This document shows, piece by piece, positions 11,580-23,087 of a stretch of 64,000 nt of DNA. Position 1 is the stretch's first letter, and the number at the start of each line of letters is the position of its first letter. The stretch is taken from positions 248,001-312,000 of the forward strand of contig JACKQL020000035.1 of the NCBI GenBank assembly GCA_018296165.2. Direction: 5' to 3'. The notes below the pieces were generated by a model, which saw only the letters and a list, made by a program, of their open reading frames with translations, did not search any database and was not told the DNA's origin. Both the position numbers and the translations under genes were made by a program. Source of the stretch: Termitomyces sp. T153 (taxonomy: Eukaryota > Basidiomycota > Agaricomycetes > Agaricales > Lyophyllaceae).

Positions 11580-13055
11580 TTCAGAAGTCCTTAAGGCTTT
11601 CCATGAGCCACCATATGGATCTTCCAACTAGCATAATTTTCATGCCCTGACATATTTGCTTGTTAGATAGCAAGAATGGTAACAGCATTGAGCTAGTGCC
11701 AGACATTGACAGAAGATTATTGTTATTGAGTTGCAAGGGGTCTTTCTCATGGTTTAATTCTTTTTCAAGAGGATGGGGCCCTAACCTGTCAAGTACAAAG
11801 AGTAAGTATGAAACTCAGAGCAACCACAATATGTGGTAAGCAACCATATTAAAATCTACCTGAGTACAAAGAGTAAGTATGAAACTGATAGAGTAAATCA
11901 GGTAAATCAGTAAGTAGGGAGTGAAATATATAAGTATACACACCTCAGAGCAACCATGATATGCAGTAAGTGACTGAGGTGTGGTGATATGCAAATGAAA
12001 GTAAAAATCAGTTATTAGTGATCAAAAGACAGAAAAGGAAAGATAACAAAAAGGTAGGTGCAGCATAAGCTAGACTCCATCAACAATGATCTTCAACTTT
12101 GTCTGCTCTCAATGGATATTTGACTGCATTATGACAGCTTCTGAAAAAAGATAGTGGGTTTAATTTATCATGCTAATAGAACTATTAGTGAAGAGAGCAT
12201 TAAATATTGCTTTGAGATGGAAAAGGCTTTAGCAGGTGGAATTAATATAGAATGTGTGAAGTTGATGGTTCTCTGTTAGGAGACTAGAACAAGAGTTTTT
12301 TTGCTCACAACTATGACATATATATGTTTTGATGATTGGATTGCTGATAGCTGTAGGCTAGCTCCTGTTCCTAAGGATCCACAGACTTTCTAATCTGAAG
12401 GTGTATGGTTTTTGAGCAGATGGTCAGATGTCAGATCTATTGTATTGAAGAAAATGGATGAGTGATGCTTGAGAAATCTTGATTAGATAAGGTATTGCAA
12501 AGGGATTATTAAAGCATCATCACTACTTTTCATGTTATGTTAAGAAAGAATCAAATAAAAGGTCTAATTGCTAAGTATTAGTACCACTTAGTGGATAAAT
12601 GAGATTATAGATATTTCATTACTCAGGCTACTTTCTCATTTCTTTCTCTTTAGTATATTTTAGTGTCAAAAAAATTATAAACATGCTCCAGAAGATGGAG
12701 GAGACTTTGATTCATGGATGATTCTAATCTTTTCAAGCATATAAAAGATGATCCATCAAATGATTATCACTTGGAAGAGTTGGAATATTGGAAACCTAAC
12801 CAAGTGAAGTGAGGTTTGGTCTGGATTTCAGTATTGTATTAAAAATAATGGAATACTTATAAAAAAAGGTCTATTTGACAAAGTAAAATTGAATTGAAAT
12901 CATAGTAAAGACTTACATCTACTAACATTGACAATGACAGCACTAAAAACACATTGATTGAAAAAAAAACAGAGTCAGCATAGTGAAAGAGATGAGTGGG
13001 AAAGCTCCATTTATATGACAATCTTGATTATTTTATTGAGAGACTTCTATAAATA
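11580..13055. other. AT-rich decayed intergenic DNA
   Basis: No gene seen. It contains a direct repeat of GTACAAAGAGTAAGTATGAA at 11793 and 11863 and a paired CTCAGAGCAACCA motif near 11815 and 11945. A degenerate version of the minisatellite unit occurs near 12795-12835. Confidence 0.6.
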
Positions 13056-13346
13056 AAATGAAAGACCCAAGTGGAGATGGGGCTGGGCCTTGGCAAGACA
13101 TGAGTTGATGAAATACAAAGACCCAACCAAATGTAGTGAGGTTGAGTCTGGATCTCAGCATTGAGTTGACAAAGTACAAAGACCTAATTAAAGATAGTGA
13201 GGTTGGATCTGGATCTCTGCATTGAGTTGATGAAATACAAAGACCTCATTGAATGTAGTGTGGTTGAGTCTAGATCTTAGCATTGAGTTATAATATCAAA
13301 GACCAAATCAAACAAAGTGAGGTTGGGTCTGGGTCTTAGCAAGAAC
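13056..13346. repeat. 61-bp minisatellite
   Basis: Three full units of exactly 61 bp (13108-13168, 13169-13229, 13230-13290) are flanked by partial, more diverged units on both sides. Each unit contains TACAAAGACC, then GTGAGGTTG or GTGTGGTTG, then CATTGAGTTG. The array ends where the kinase pseudogene starts. Confidence 0.85.
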
Positions 13347-14662
13347 TACAGGCACCGCCAACAATTTTTGTTATTCTGTTTTTCATGAAGTCAGGAGGTC
13401 CGCCTCTTTGAATGGCGAGGACATAAATGCTGGGAGTCCCGTCATTATGAACACATGTTTCAACGAATATTCCTAGAATTGTCTTCGTAGACAACGAAGG
13501 AGCACTAGATAGCTCAGGATCATGCCAGTATGAAGGATCTTCGCGAAAATGCCTGAATCCTTCTAAAGTGGGTCGAGGAAGGATTCGTACGTAGATTAAT
13601 TGCCCTTTCTCCACCGGAAAGTCCGGGGGTGGGGTCAAGGGTTCAGTAGGGGGTTTTGAAGCTGGAACCAGGTTGGATATACACATCATTGTGAGTTCAT
13701 TGTAAGAACTCACCGAAGAATGTTAACCCTTCTTCAACAGTCCAGTCAAATTTTCGATGATCATCGTACCATTAGTCTTTCCAAGCAGTTTGAATGTCAC
13801 AATCCAGCTTTTGTAGTCGGGTGTTTCATCGAAAAGCAGGCCTCTGGCATAGTCTAAGAACTTGCCGAAAGGAGGTGCGAATCTGACACCCAATCTAGAG
13901 CTCATCCACTTGCATTTCTTCTCAAGAACCTGACGCGTCGAGTTCAAGATACGACGTCGCTCATATGGCTGCCAAGGAAGGTGACCGCGCAGGAGGGCAA
14001 GGAGGATGTACGCAAGAGATTCTAGGTCATCGAGGCGAGTGAGTTCTGTCAGAGAGGATCAATCGGACAGGTCTCAGACCTCAGATGGGCCATGTACATA
14101 CGAAAGCCTTCATGAGAATTAAGACTAGCCCATCCCAAGGTTCCCACATACCAGCCGTCGCCGCTTCTTTTGCATTCTGATCAGCGACCTTTAAGTCAGT
14201 ACCGAGGGAAAAGCAGTTATTGTGGTCCCGAAGTTCTCCTAGGCTGGGGCCTAGCAGCTCTCAAGCAAGAAATTCGAAGTGTTCTTGCCGGCCATACGCT
14301 TAAAACTCCGGGATTGCTGGGTGGCCTTGCAAGTAGCGTAAAATGCAGGCTTCATACTCAATCAGGGGCTTGACTGAAGAGAAGTTCGTGATTGTTTCAA
14401 CGCAATAACTTCTGCCCTATCAATGTCGGGGGTCGTTGTTCGCCAAACATATCCCTTCAGCTTTCATTTGATCTTGTGACTACTGATGGATGAATTGCAT
14501 ACTCACAGTCGGCCCCGATCCAATTTTGGATACTCTTTTGATTTTGATTTTGATACGGATACATGTTGCTTTTTGAGCCCGTTGACGACGATAGACTTGG
14601 AAAGAGCTATTGACCCCAACAAGCAGCCCGGAAAACGTGATCTTCAATCTTCGCGTAAACAC
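13336..14662 (-). pseudogene. CK1-type protein kinase pseudogene
   Basis: Kinase landmarks are legible in order on the minus strand: a glycine-loop relic KIGSGPTV (about 14510), the lysine strand EVIALKQSR (about 14420), EYEACIL, HPAIPEF, LRDHNN, then VGTLGWASLNSHEGF (about 14110-14150) and LTRLDDLESLAYILLALLRG (about 13980-14040), all typical of casein kinase 1. There are in-frame stops after HPAIPEF and EHFEFLA, and frame changes before EYEAC and after MIIEN. The stretch that should hold the HRD catalytic loop and DFG is missing between VADQ and VGT. It cannot encode an active kinase. The proline-rich tail to 13336 is open. Confidence 0.75.
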
Positions 14663-14958
14663 AGATTCCGAGGGCAGGGAGCGTTTTCGGAGGCCTCTGC
14701 GCCCAGCGCATTCCCGACTTTCTTACGCAAGTAACGATAACGAGAGAGTATTACGTCCTATCTGAAAGTGACGATTTCGCGTTGTTTGGCCACTCATGTG
14801 CCAACCTTGTTTGCAAAGAACAATAGTTTTATTTCCCCATATAAATACCAAGCCGGATATTGTACTATTAGAACATGATACTGAGTCTTTTAGAGAAACC
14901 ATCGAGCTCAATGACTATGGGAGAAGACAAGAGAGTGATAAAACTGGCCTAGCAATAT

Positions 14959-16613
14959 CTAATTTGTGTTAGGCTTGGCAACACGTCGAACATATATGTC
15001 TTTGTGAACGCTGCGTTCCGTGGAAGGGTCCGGTTTGATGAAGCCTGCCCTTTTCACTTCTTCTGCGAGCTCGCTCATCAATGCAAGAAAATCATCCACG
15101 GCAGCTTCACTTGTCTGTATGTGGACCACTAGGCGAGAACCACCGAGGAAAAGTGGGTTAGATAACTTGCTGGCTCGCTCGGCTATTTTGTTATAGTCCA
15201 AACCGATGGGAGAGGGATCATAAAACACCTGCAAAAGCATTTTATATATGATTCCTAAGTGACATTTACAAGCTCACCATGCAAGTCTCCGCCCTGCTCG
15301 TGATTTCCACACCAATGGCTTCTAAGCCAGCCTCAAGTTTCTTAGTGAGGAGATGGACTCTTTCCAGTTGAGAAAAGTTGTGAGTCAGCGCGTACGCTGC
15401 CGAAGCGGCCAGCATGCCGGTCTGGCGCATTCCGCCCCCGAAGAGTTTGCGGAACCAACGAGCCTTGTTAATAATTTCCCTGGGACCAACAAGACATGAT
15501 CCGATTGGAGCACCTGAAGATCAAACATTGGCTGATGAAATGCAAATGATGGAAGACATATGGGTTGATTGCGAACCTAAGCCTTTGCTGAAGCATAAGC
15601 TGACTGTGTCAAAGGGAGCAAGCAGTTCTTTAAGCGAAGTCTGAGTCTCAACAGCAACGTGCCAAATACGGGCACCATCAAGATGCATCTTGAGACCATG
15701 AGAATGGGCCCACTCGGAAATGGCAATGATGTCCTCTTGCGGAAAGATCGTGCCGTTGAGTGTATTCTCGAGAGAGATAACTTGAGTTGGCGCACTGGGA
15801 CACGTAAGAAAAGACGAAAAACGATAAGTCAATTAACCACTTGCAAGTGAACATCAGACCCGAGAACAGCATTGGGCTCGACGTCAGCAAGGGTGAGATG
15901 ATGCCCTAGAAATTATGATGAATGAATTGATATGATCTGATTTTCAGCGCGACGACATTGAAATTAAATGAATACCATTGGACGGAATTATTGGCAGCAC
16001 CGCTGCACCAGAATGGAATGCGCTACCACCAGCCTCGTACCTGAAATCCGGTATCAACGGGGGGATGAATATAGATAACACTAATGGGAACACACTTGTG
16101 AATGTGGGCCCGGTGGTCACAAAGTACGGAGTAAGGAGGTTGCTTCAGATGTGTTCTCAGGGCAATCTGGTTGGAAGCAGTACCAGAGGGCATGAACAAT
16201 CCGGCCTCTTTCCCCGTCAGCTGAGCCATATGGGTCTCGAGGGCACTGATGAGTCACGACAAAGTCAGCGAGACCACATGTAAAGAAGAGTCAGCAACGA
16301 AAACATACTTTGTTGAAGGATCGTGGTATACGTCGTCCCCAATCGTCGCGAGGGCGGCATGGGCAAGCATTTCTGGAGTGGGAGCTAGTAGAGCGGGTGA
16401 CCATTGAGTCGAGAGAAATTCACAGCGCCTTACCTGTGACTGTGTCCGCTGGACGCGAGGGTCAATACACGGCGGAAAAGGAGAAGAAAGGGACGGACAG
16501 ATGAAGGTGCGGGCAACTTCCTCTGCCTTGGACGCATTGTCGGCGAGATGGGAATCGGCGAGGATGTTTAACTTAACCTGGTCAGCGATAGCAGCGAGCG
16601 CAGGGGTGGACAT
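14959..16613 (-). CDS. GLY1: L-threonine aldolase
   Basis: PLP-dependent cleavage of L-threonine or allo-threonine to glycine and acetaldehyde. The model has nine exons: 16613-16499, 16448-16434, 16384-16309, 16245-16096, 16040-15976, 15905-15845, 15794-15577, 15513-15278 and 15228-14959 (401 aa). Family blocks are in order: FISDTVTAPTPEM near the N-terminus, IGDDVYHDPST, FMPSGTASNQ, CDHRAHIH, VHFAPTQVISLENT, HLDGARIW and the PLP-lysine motif CFSKGLGAP. Exon 2 is only 15 nt. Intron 6 (15844-15795) uses a GC donor (GCAAGT); no GT donor keeps the frame. It is head-to-head with the ZNF706-like gene, 172 bp apart. Confidence 0.92.
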
Positions 16614-16785
16614 GGTGCGATTTGAGGGAAAGATACGGAACAGGAAGCCATACTACAAGTTACTCGAGCCGCAAATTGGCCGCAAACATAAAAATCCAAC
16701 TTCGTCTTTTCCGGCCCGATCGATCGCAAATATTGCCTTTTCAAGCCCATCATATATATCTTCTCTTCATACCATATACCTCACA

Positions 16786-17174
16786 ATGGGAAACGTACGG
16801 CTCAGCCTTCCATCTCCCGAATCCTGCTCACCTTCCCGAACAGGGTGCTAAAGCACAGCAAAAGCGCGAGCGCAACGCCGACAAAAACGCCGCTAAAGGT
16901 TCCAAAAGCCAGTCTAAAGTTAACGAGGCGGCCAAGTCCATCGTCTGTAGCGACTGCAGGCAGTCCTTCGTCAGTAACTTTGTGCCCTATTAGAGCGTTC
17001 ATAGCTCGCTGATTTTCCCTATCTGCAGTTGATCACTACCCGTGCCCCAGCGTCTGTTTACTACCTCACTTGCAACGGTAACCTCCTAATTAACAACTTC
17101 ACAGCCTCACCGAGCATGCTCAAAACCGTCACAACAAGACCATGGAGCAGTGCTTCCCCGGTGTTACTAAGTGA
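16786..17174 (+). CDS. ZNF706/4F5-like small zinc-finger protein
   Basis: Exons 16786-16794, 16844-16969, 17029-17051 and 17105-17174 encode 75 aa. The first exon is just ATGGGAAAC. The N-terminus GAKAQQKRERNADK is the lysine/arginine-rich signature of the family, followed by CSDCRQSF and a HAQNRHN pair that complete a C2H2-type finger. Length matches the family (about 75 aa). The molecular role is poorly known; metazoan ZNF706 is linked to proteostasis and translation. It shares a short promoter with GLY1. Confidence 0.88.
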
Positions 17175-17283
17175 GCCCATGCCAACGTTGGACTGGCAAG
17201 TCCCAGACTTCATTTAGAAATGCTTTCTTTTCGCTTTGCGCCAATATTATTTGTCTGGAACGTCCGACTCTGTGAACGCAGTA

Positions 17284-17693
17284 TCATAGTGAACCAAACG
17301 AACCAGCAGCGGCACCTGCGTTAGCTGCTCCTCTACTTTGCAGCTTTTCTCCCACTTTTTTCTGAACTTCAGTGAATTTGGCTACGCAGCGGTCGATGCA
17401 GACACTTTCGCCCTTGTTGAGATCTGGTTCTGCGTAACGCGCGCTAATGCATTTCGCATGACATGATCTGAGATATGTGCAAATTGAGCTGGCTTTTAAA
17501 TCATTGAGGCAACGGCTACATACGAAACCATGCGGTTGAAGAAGTCGGTGACGGTGTCCAGTCTATGTAGAGTCAGAACTCAATTTGAATGAGAATAGAG
17601 GATAACCCACTCAGTTACTGCTAACTCTATCTTTTCGACATTGACACCTCCAGCAGCGGGGACATTCCCGGGACCTCTTCCGAGAAAAGACAT
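17284..17693 (-). CDS. TIM10: Mitochondrial small Tim chaperone, Tim10-like
   Basis: Exons 17693-17611, 17562-17524 and 17467-17284 encode 101 aa. The twin CX3C motifs CHAKC and CIDRC, separated by 16 residues, define the small Tim family. The flanking FNRMV and VAKF favour Tim10 over Tim9. The protein acts as a hexameric chaperone in the intermembrane space for carrier import. It ends in an Ala/Gly-rich tail. It is divergent with UTP4, with 108 bp between start codons. Confidence 0.88.
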
Positions 17694-17801
17694 GGTTTTT
17701 GTTGAGGGACGACGCTCAAGAATTTGAGCTCCGTCACGTTACTTCGATCACATCAAAAAAGTTTTGAACGCGGCGAGCTTGAAGGCAGCAATTACCATAC
17801 A

Positions 17802-20715
17802 ATGGGCGAATCTGCCACGCTCGCTGTTCATCGTTGTCGCTTTGTCGACTATACCCCATCTGCAATTACTGCTGTCGCATTTCCTCCTTTACCTCTTCCT
17901 TCTATTTCTGATAAGAGCAAAAGTCCGTCTGTCAAACAACCCTTATGTTTTGGAACTCTTGCAGTTGGTCATGCAAACGGAAACATTGATCTTTGTGAAT
18001 GGGCTGGCGAACGCGACCAACAGTCAACTCAAGCTTGGGTCATACGAAAAGTGCGTACAAACATTACCTGTCCAAGTTAACTTCAACGATGTGCCTTCCA
18101 AAGACACTCCCAGGTCCTCATCCTTCAAAAGTAGACTCTCTCGCATTTGTGCTTCGATATCCAGATGATTTGACTGCGGACGACACTCCTTCGTGTTCCG
18201 ATCTACGCCTTTTCAGCTCAGGTGGGGGCAGTGACCTCTTGGAGTGGGATGTGGATCGTGCATGTGTCAAAGTGTGTCCTATCTTACGTTTCTTGTATAA
18301 TTCAGTCTGTCTAATTTACAGTAGAGAACCATCAATTCACAAGGTGGATCAATCTGGTGTATGGCGGCAAATCCTGCGTCCAGTCTACTTGCACTTGGCT
18401 GCGAGGATGGCTCTGTCCGACTCCTTTCACTTGTCAACGACACCTTGACCCATTACCGTCGTTTTGACAGATTAAAATGCCGAGTGTTGAGCATCGCATG
18501 GGGTCCACCCATTCCGCAATATCCACAAAAGAAAAACATCGATCGCGGACATGATAGCGACAGCGACGACGAGGAAGATACCTGGACTGATGCCTGGCTT
18601 GTGACAGGTAGTTCTGACAGCAGCATCAGAAAATGGGATGTCGCCACAGGAAGAGTGGTTGACCGCATGGGAATGGATAAGATAAGAGGAGAGCGTACAT
18701 TAGTGTGGACGGTCGGTGTACTTGGGTTCGCCATGTTCATCATATCCTTGACTTCCTCGCGCTAATAGTTTGCATTAGCGACGGAACGATAGTGTCCGGA
18801 GACTCTCTTGGAATAGTTAAATTCTGGGATTCACGAACATGCACACAACTTCACAGTTTTCAAGGACATGGTGCCGATGTTCTCTGTCTCGCTATAGGCC
18901 CTGTACGTCTTCGACTTACACTTGTGCTCCTTTCAGTCTTTTATCCAATGATCTGATACAGGAGGGCAACACTGTTTTTACTTCTGGTGTGGACCAGAAA
19001 ATCACTCTATTCTCCTTAGTGAAAACTGGAAACTCCGATAACACATCAGGTACTTTGACTAGGCGTTGGGTCCAATCGTGTTCGCGGAGAATGCATTCGC
19101 ACGACGTACGTGCACTGGCAACATGGCCTCCTTATACCGTCCTCCCGTCGTCACACAAACGACGCTTCCCTATAGAAATTTCTCCCATACTTGCCTCTGG
19201 TGGCCTCGATATGTCTGTGGTTGTAACACCAGCCGCTTTACCATCAACCATTGTCAAGGTTATAAACCCTTTGTCAACAAGCGCACATTGTACATTCGAA
19301 GATTCGTACCACCGCCGATTGGCTTATAGCGCCGGCGCATCCGGCGTACCTGCTGTCCAGGTAGCACGGAAAGCACGTCTTATATCTTGTATACGTGACT
19401 CAGGTGTGAGTATCTGGCGAGTCAAGGCTGGGCCATCGATAAATGACGATACCGACTCACAAGACGCTGACCCTACTCATTTCCCCGAATCTTCGGCATG
19501 GGAGAAGGTTTTGGAAATGGATCTTAATGTGCACACAAACCTAGTTGCAAGCGGAATATCGGACGACGGTCGGTGGCTCGTGGTCTCGGACTTGTATGAA
19601 ACGAAGTTGTTTTCTCTCACTCTCAATGTAAGAAATCATTATCAGAGACCCCGCGTTAGAACTTACATCATAATGAGGCCCAGGATAATCACGTTGTTCG
19701 TCGAATACGGGATTTTTCATCCATTTTGCAGGTTCACCTCCCCAGCTCCGACACATCGACGGGTGGACAGGCGTTTCGTTTTACACCAGACTCCTCGAAA
19801 TTAGTTATGTCTACAATGGCTTCATCCTATGTCCTTGTCATCGATCTCGCTGGCGAAAAGCCACGAGTTTTACGAAGGTTTGACCAACATCGGTCCAAGA
19901 ACTCAATTGTTCACGATCGGGTCATCAAAGGATGCAAGTCAGATGGTGACGTGGATATGGTGGATGCCACGAATAATGATGACTGCAGTGTATACCCTCA
20001 AAAAAGTTCTACTCCTGCTGTTGTCAGCATCTTACGTATGTCTATCAGTCCAGATGGTCAGTGGCTTGCCACTTCAGATGACCATGCTCGGACACACATT
20101 TTCAACCTGGACTCAATACAAGTAATTACCTATTGTCATCCTACGCTTCGAGCATTGCTCACATGACTTTTCTATTTCAAGCATCACAGTGTCCTGCCAA
20201 CATTCGCAAAACCTACACAGGTTCTTGCTTTTGATCCCAGACAACCGAATATCCTCATAATGGCATTTCCTGACAATAGCCTCCAGGTGTATAACGTCGA
20301 GTCTCGCCAGTTTCCAGCTTGGGGGAAAGAGTTCTGTAGTAATCTTCCCAAACGCTTTACACATGCGCACGACCCTGTCCTTGGCGTGGCATTTGATATA
20401 GCATCTGCGTCGGGCTCAGACGTTGTACCGCAATATGCACTATTCTGGGGCTCCACATGGATATGTAAACTATCCGTGAGTGATTCCGCTCCACGCAGCC
20501 TGACGAAAAAACGACGCAGGGAAAGCACGAAGGCATCCTCGCTGCTCCCCACCGACGATACCCGCGGCGACCTTAGAATAATAACCCATTATCGGCCAAT
20601 TTTATATCTAGACTTCCTGGCAAGCGGAGAGTTGGTCGTCGTGGAACGTCCACTGGTGGATGTGCTTTCGCACTTGCCTCCGGCGTACTTCAAGCACAAA
20701 TATGGCGCATCATGA
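17802..20715 (+). CDS. UTP4: U3 snoRNP protein UTP4 (Cirhin), WD40
   Basis: Seven exons: 17802-18054, 18114-18271, 18325-18725, 18779-18902, 18962-19627, 19732-20121 and 20182-20715 (841 aa). WD40 blades are visible throughout, such as LAVGHANGNIDLCEW, FSSGGGSDLLEWD, VTGSSDSSIRKWD and VSGDSLGIVKFWDSR. An acidic loop DSDSDDEED interrupts the third. Length and blade order match Utp4/Cirhin, a component of the t-UTP subcomplex of the SSU processome needed for 18S rRNA maturation and rDNA transcription. The first intron boundary is the least certain; exon 1 ends ...KV then C+GT. Confidence 0.9.
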
Positions 20716-20976
20716 GTCTATTCTATAGGCAACATTTTTTTATCTATTCACTGATACATGATTGGATGGTTGAAGGATCAATATCAATGGTTAAGATACT
20801 AAGAATATGATTGTAAAGTAAAGGCGTTAAGTTTAAAAAGATTGTGTGATAGAGTGTTCATATGTTGGCTTTATGCACGGTTTATATCTTTATCTATGAG
20901 GTGTTTGTGTTAGAAGGCTCGCATGCTGATCTTGTCTTTCGCGCTCTCTTTTTGATGAATTCATGTCAAAAACTTG

Positions 20977-21844
20977 TCAGATTAGCTTGCAATACGTTTC
21001 AACGTACCTAGCATTGATGAGAGAAAGATAGAGCGTCCAGAATACGCCACAGCCCGATTGGAATGGAATGCGATAGGCCAGTGGCATATATCGAAAATTA
21101 ATCAGCTGAAAAGCAGTTACAGCTAGAGCTTTTGTCATACTAGTCACAAATTTGAGATCAAGTACCTGGGCTAGAGGCCACACTTTCCAGTTCGTCAATA
21201 CCGTAGATCTATAAAGGTCATTGAACCTCTCTTTTATCTGCCCCGAATCGCGCCGTTCCATAAGAGCCATAGAGCTCAAGAAAACACCAACCTGGCACAA
21301 GTCGAGTGAGCGTGAAATCTGAGTCAACGAGATGAGACATACACCAATGGGTGCCCTAAACATGAGATAAGAAAGTGAAGATAAGAGTCAAACAGGGGTG
21401 GGTACATTACTATCTGGTCGCAAGCAACTCGTTTGGATAGGGCCCTCAAGCTCACTCTCCTTGATCCCAGGTTGGTGCGCAAAGGAAACCATCTTTCAAG
21501 AGCACAATTCCAGCGGCCAAGGAAAGGACCTGTGAACCACATTCGAAAGGTTTTCTCGGGATTTAGGGTGCTTCACCAACTTATCGTGAAGCCAAAAACG
21601 AAGAAACGCAGTGTTCGAGGTATGTCATATTTGCGATATTTTCCTTCCGTTGTAGCTATCTGTGACGTCAAGGTCAGGGCTTTCCCGATCGCGGAGAATT
21701 CATCACGATGCCAACTTTCTTCTCTATGACCTGCGCTACAAAGTCTCCTAAAGAGTTCAGACAGCCTCCTGTCAAAGCTAGAGTGATGTTGGGGTAAGTT
21801 TCGAAAGAGTGTTGATAAGCACGAGCAAGTGTTAGAGCAGACAT
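20977..21844 (-). CDS. Mpv17/PMP22 family membrane protein
   Basis: Exons 21844-21716, 21659-21581, 21529-21406, 21355-21343, 21291-21166 and 21105-20977 encode 199 aa, the usual length for the family. Motifs: GDFVAQV near residue 35, YDIPRTLRF, SPFLGRWNCALE, DQIVMAPIG, TNWKVWPLAQ, INFRYMPLAYRIPF and WTLYLSLI. Members are four-helix proteins of the mitochondrial inner or peroxisomal membrane, possibly channels. The fourth exon is a 13-nt micro-exon required to keep MAPIGVGVF. The last few codons after SLINAR could belong to a further intron. Confidence 0.88.
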
Positions 21845-21987
21845 TGGAAGGATAGAGCTATTGTGAGTGAGAATTATATACCGGGGTCAATGCAAAAGCT
21901 GTAGATCATCGTGGAGTAGGAATTGTATTGAGGTGAAGTAAAGTCTAACCTAGTCTTCATTCGAGACCCTTCTGATAAAAATGACGA

Positions 21988-21995
21988 TCACGTGA
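21988..21995. promoter_or_regulatory. TCACGTGA E-box-type palindrome
   Basis: Perfect 8-bp palindrome in the 350-bp divergent promoter between the Mpv17-like gene and the secreted protein gene. CACGTG cores are bound by bHLH factors such as Cbf1 or Pho4 in fungi; function here is inferred. Confidence 0.4.
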
Positions 21996-22058
21996 TACAC
22001 GCGACGCGTATGAGAGCCAAATACGCCACTATAACTCGATTTGGTCAGCCACCCCGCC

Positions 22059-22065
22059 TATAAAG
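22059..22065 (+). promoter_or_regulatory. TATA box of the secreted protein gene
   Basis: TATAAAG lies 129 bp upstream of the ATG at 22194, followed by a C/T-rich stretch. This is the clearest TATA element among the host promoters here and suggests a strongly regulated gene. Confidence 0.55.
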
Positions 22066-22193
22066 CTTTGCACCGACACCTTTTTGCGATCACACATCCT
22101 CTGTCTCGAACCATCACTATCATTCTTTGCCTTAGGTTACATCCTAATCCTCTATTTACACGACATACTTTCTACATCGCTATATTTCTATAA

Positions 22194-22929
22194 ATGCCTT
22201 CCTTTTCGATCCTCTTCACCTTGGCGATTATTGCCCTTCACACTACACTTGTATCCACACGACCCGTCGACAACTCTGGTAACGCATATTCTGGAAAGGG
22301 CGGTCATGTACCTGGTGGAAATGTCACCTTTGCCGAGAAGGATAAAACCTTGCTTAGTGCCGTTGGTCTTGATTCGATACTGAGTTGGAATTCTGGTACG
22401 TCAGTCTCCTGTGTCGAGGGCTTATTGCCTCAAAACTTTTCAGGAAATGCAGGACATGGAGGTGAAGCGGATTCGGGATCCGCTTTTGGTGCAGGCAGAT
22501 TACTGAGCCCAAAGTTCGGCCGCTGGGCGGGAGTCGCGGGCAGCAACAGTGGGAATGCCTACACTCAAGACGGAGGTGCGGCTGAAGGCGGATCAGTGAA
22601 GGGAAATAAGGACGCTCTGATTAACATAGATTCAAGTGAGTTATAGCATGATGGTACGCGAACGCAACTAAATCACTCTGCAAATAGACAACGCTGGCCA
22701 TGGTGGAGCTGCATCCAGCGGGGCAGCAGTCGGCGGTGGTGGTGACGGGTCTAAGGATGATCACGGAGGTGAGCAGGATCATGGGCATGAAGATCACCAT
22801 TGGGACGACGATCTGGACTACGACCGTAAGGACCACCACGAGGACAACTATGAAGACGAAGACGATGAACACTATCTTGATCGCAAGCGTCATGAAGATC
22901 ATCGTAATGCTGACGGTTGCGACTGCTGA
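22194..22929 (+). CDS. Small secreted His/Asp-rich repeat protein
   Basis: Exons 22194-22395, 22444-22635 and 22688-22929 encode 211 aa. Residues 1-22 are a signal peptide (hydrophobic core ILFTLAIIALHTTL, cut near VST-R). The mature part has four Gly-rich modules beginning SGNAY, SGNAG, SGNAY and NNAGHGG. The last 55 residues are extraordinarily rich in His, Asp and Glu (KDDHGGEQDHGHEDHHWDDD and on), include a KR Kex2-like site and end GCDC. Metal binding in the wall or medium is a reasonable inference. Both introns are phase 1 and fall just before the GNAGHGG and NNAGHGG modules. No known enzyme domain is present. Confidence 0.82.
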
Positions 22930-23087
22930 AAGGATTTCGGGGATGCCAAGACTTCGGAGAGCTGAAGAGGATCAAATGTACCAACACCGGACTGGATTTT
23001 TTCCACATGTACAACAGGCTCTGCCATAGATGTATTTACTAGTCACCAACTGTATTAATATATAGTTAACACACTTTTGAAGCTGGT

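Noticed and set aside
13336..13947. Intact kinase gene from the two open frames
   Set aside because: They join only through a frameshift, and the catalytic core upstream is missing, so it was called a pseudogene.
20184..20552. Minus-strand ORFs opposite the last UTP4 exon
   Set aside because: Antisense shadows of a well-supported exon.
22700..23029. Plus-strand frame of 109 codons rich in Met/Thr/Arg
   Set aside because: It is the shifted frame of exon 3 of the secreted protein; the His/Asp-rich frame continues the earlier exons in phase.
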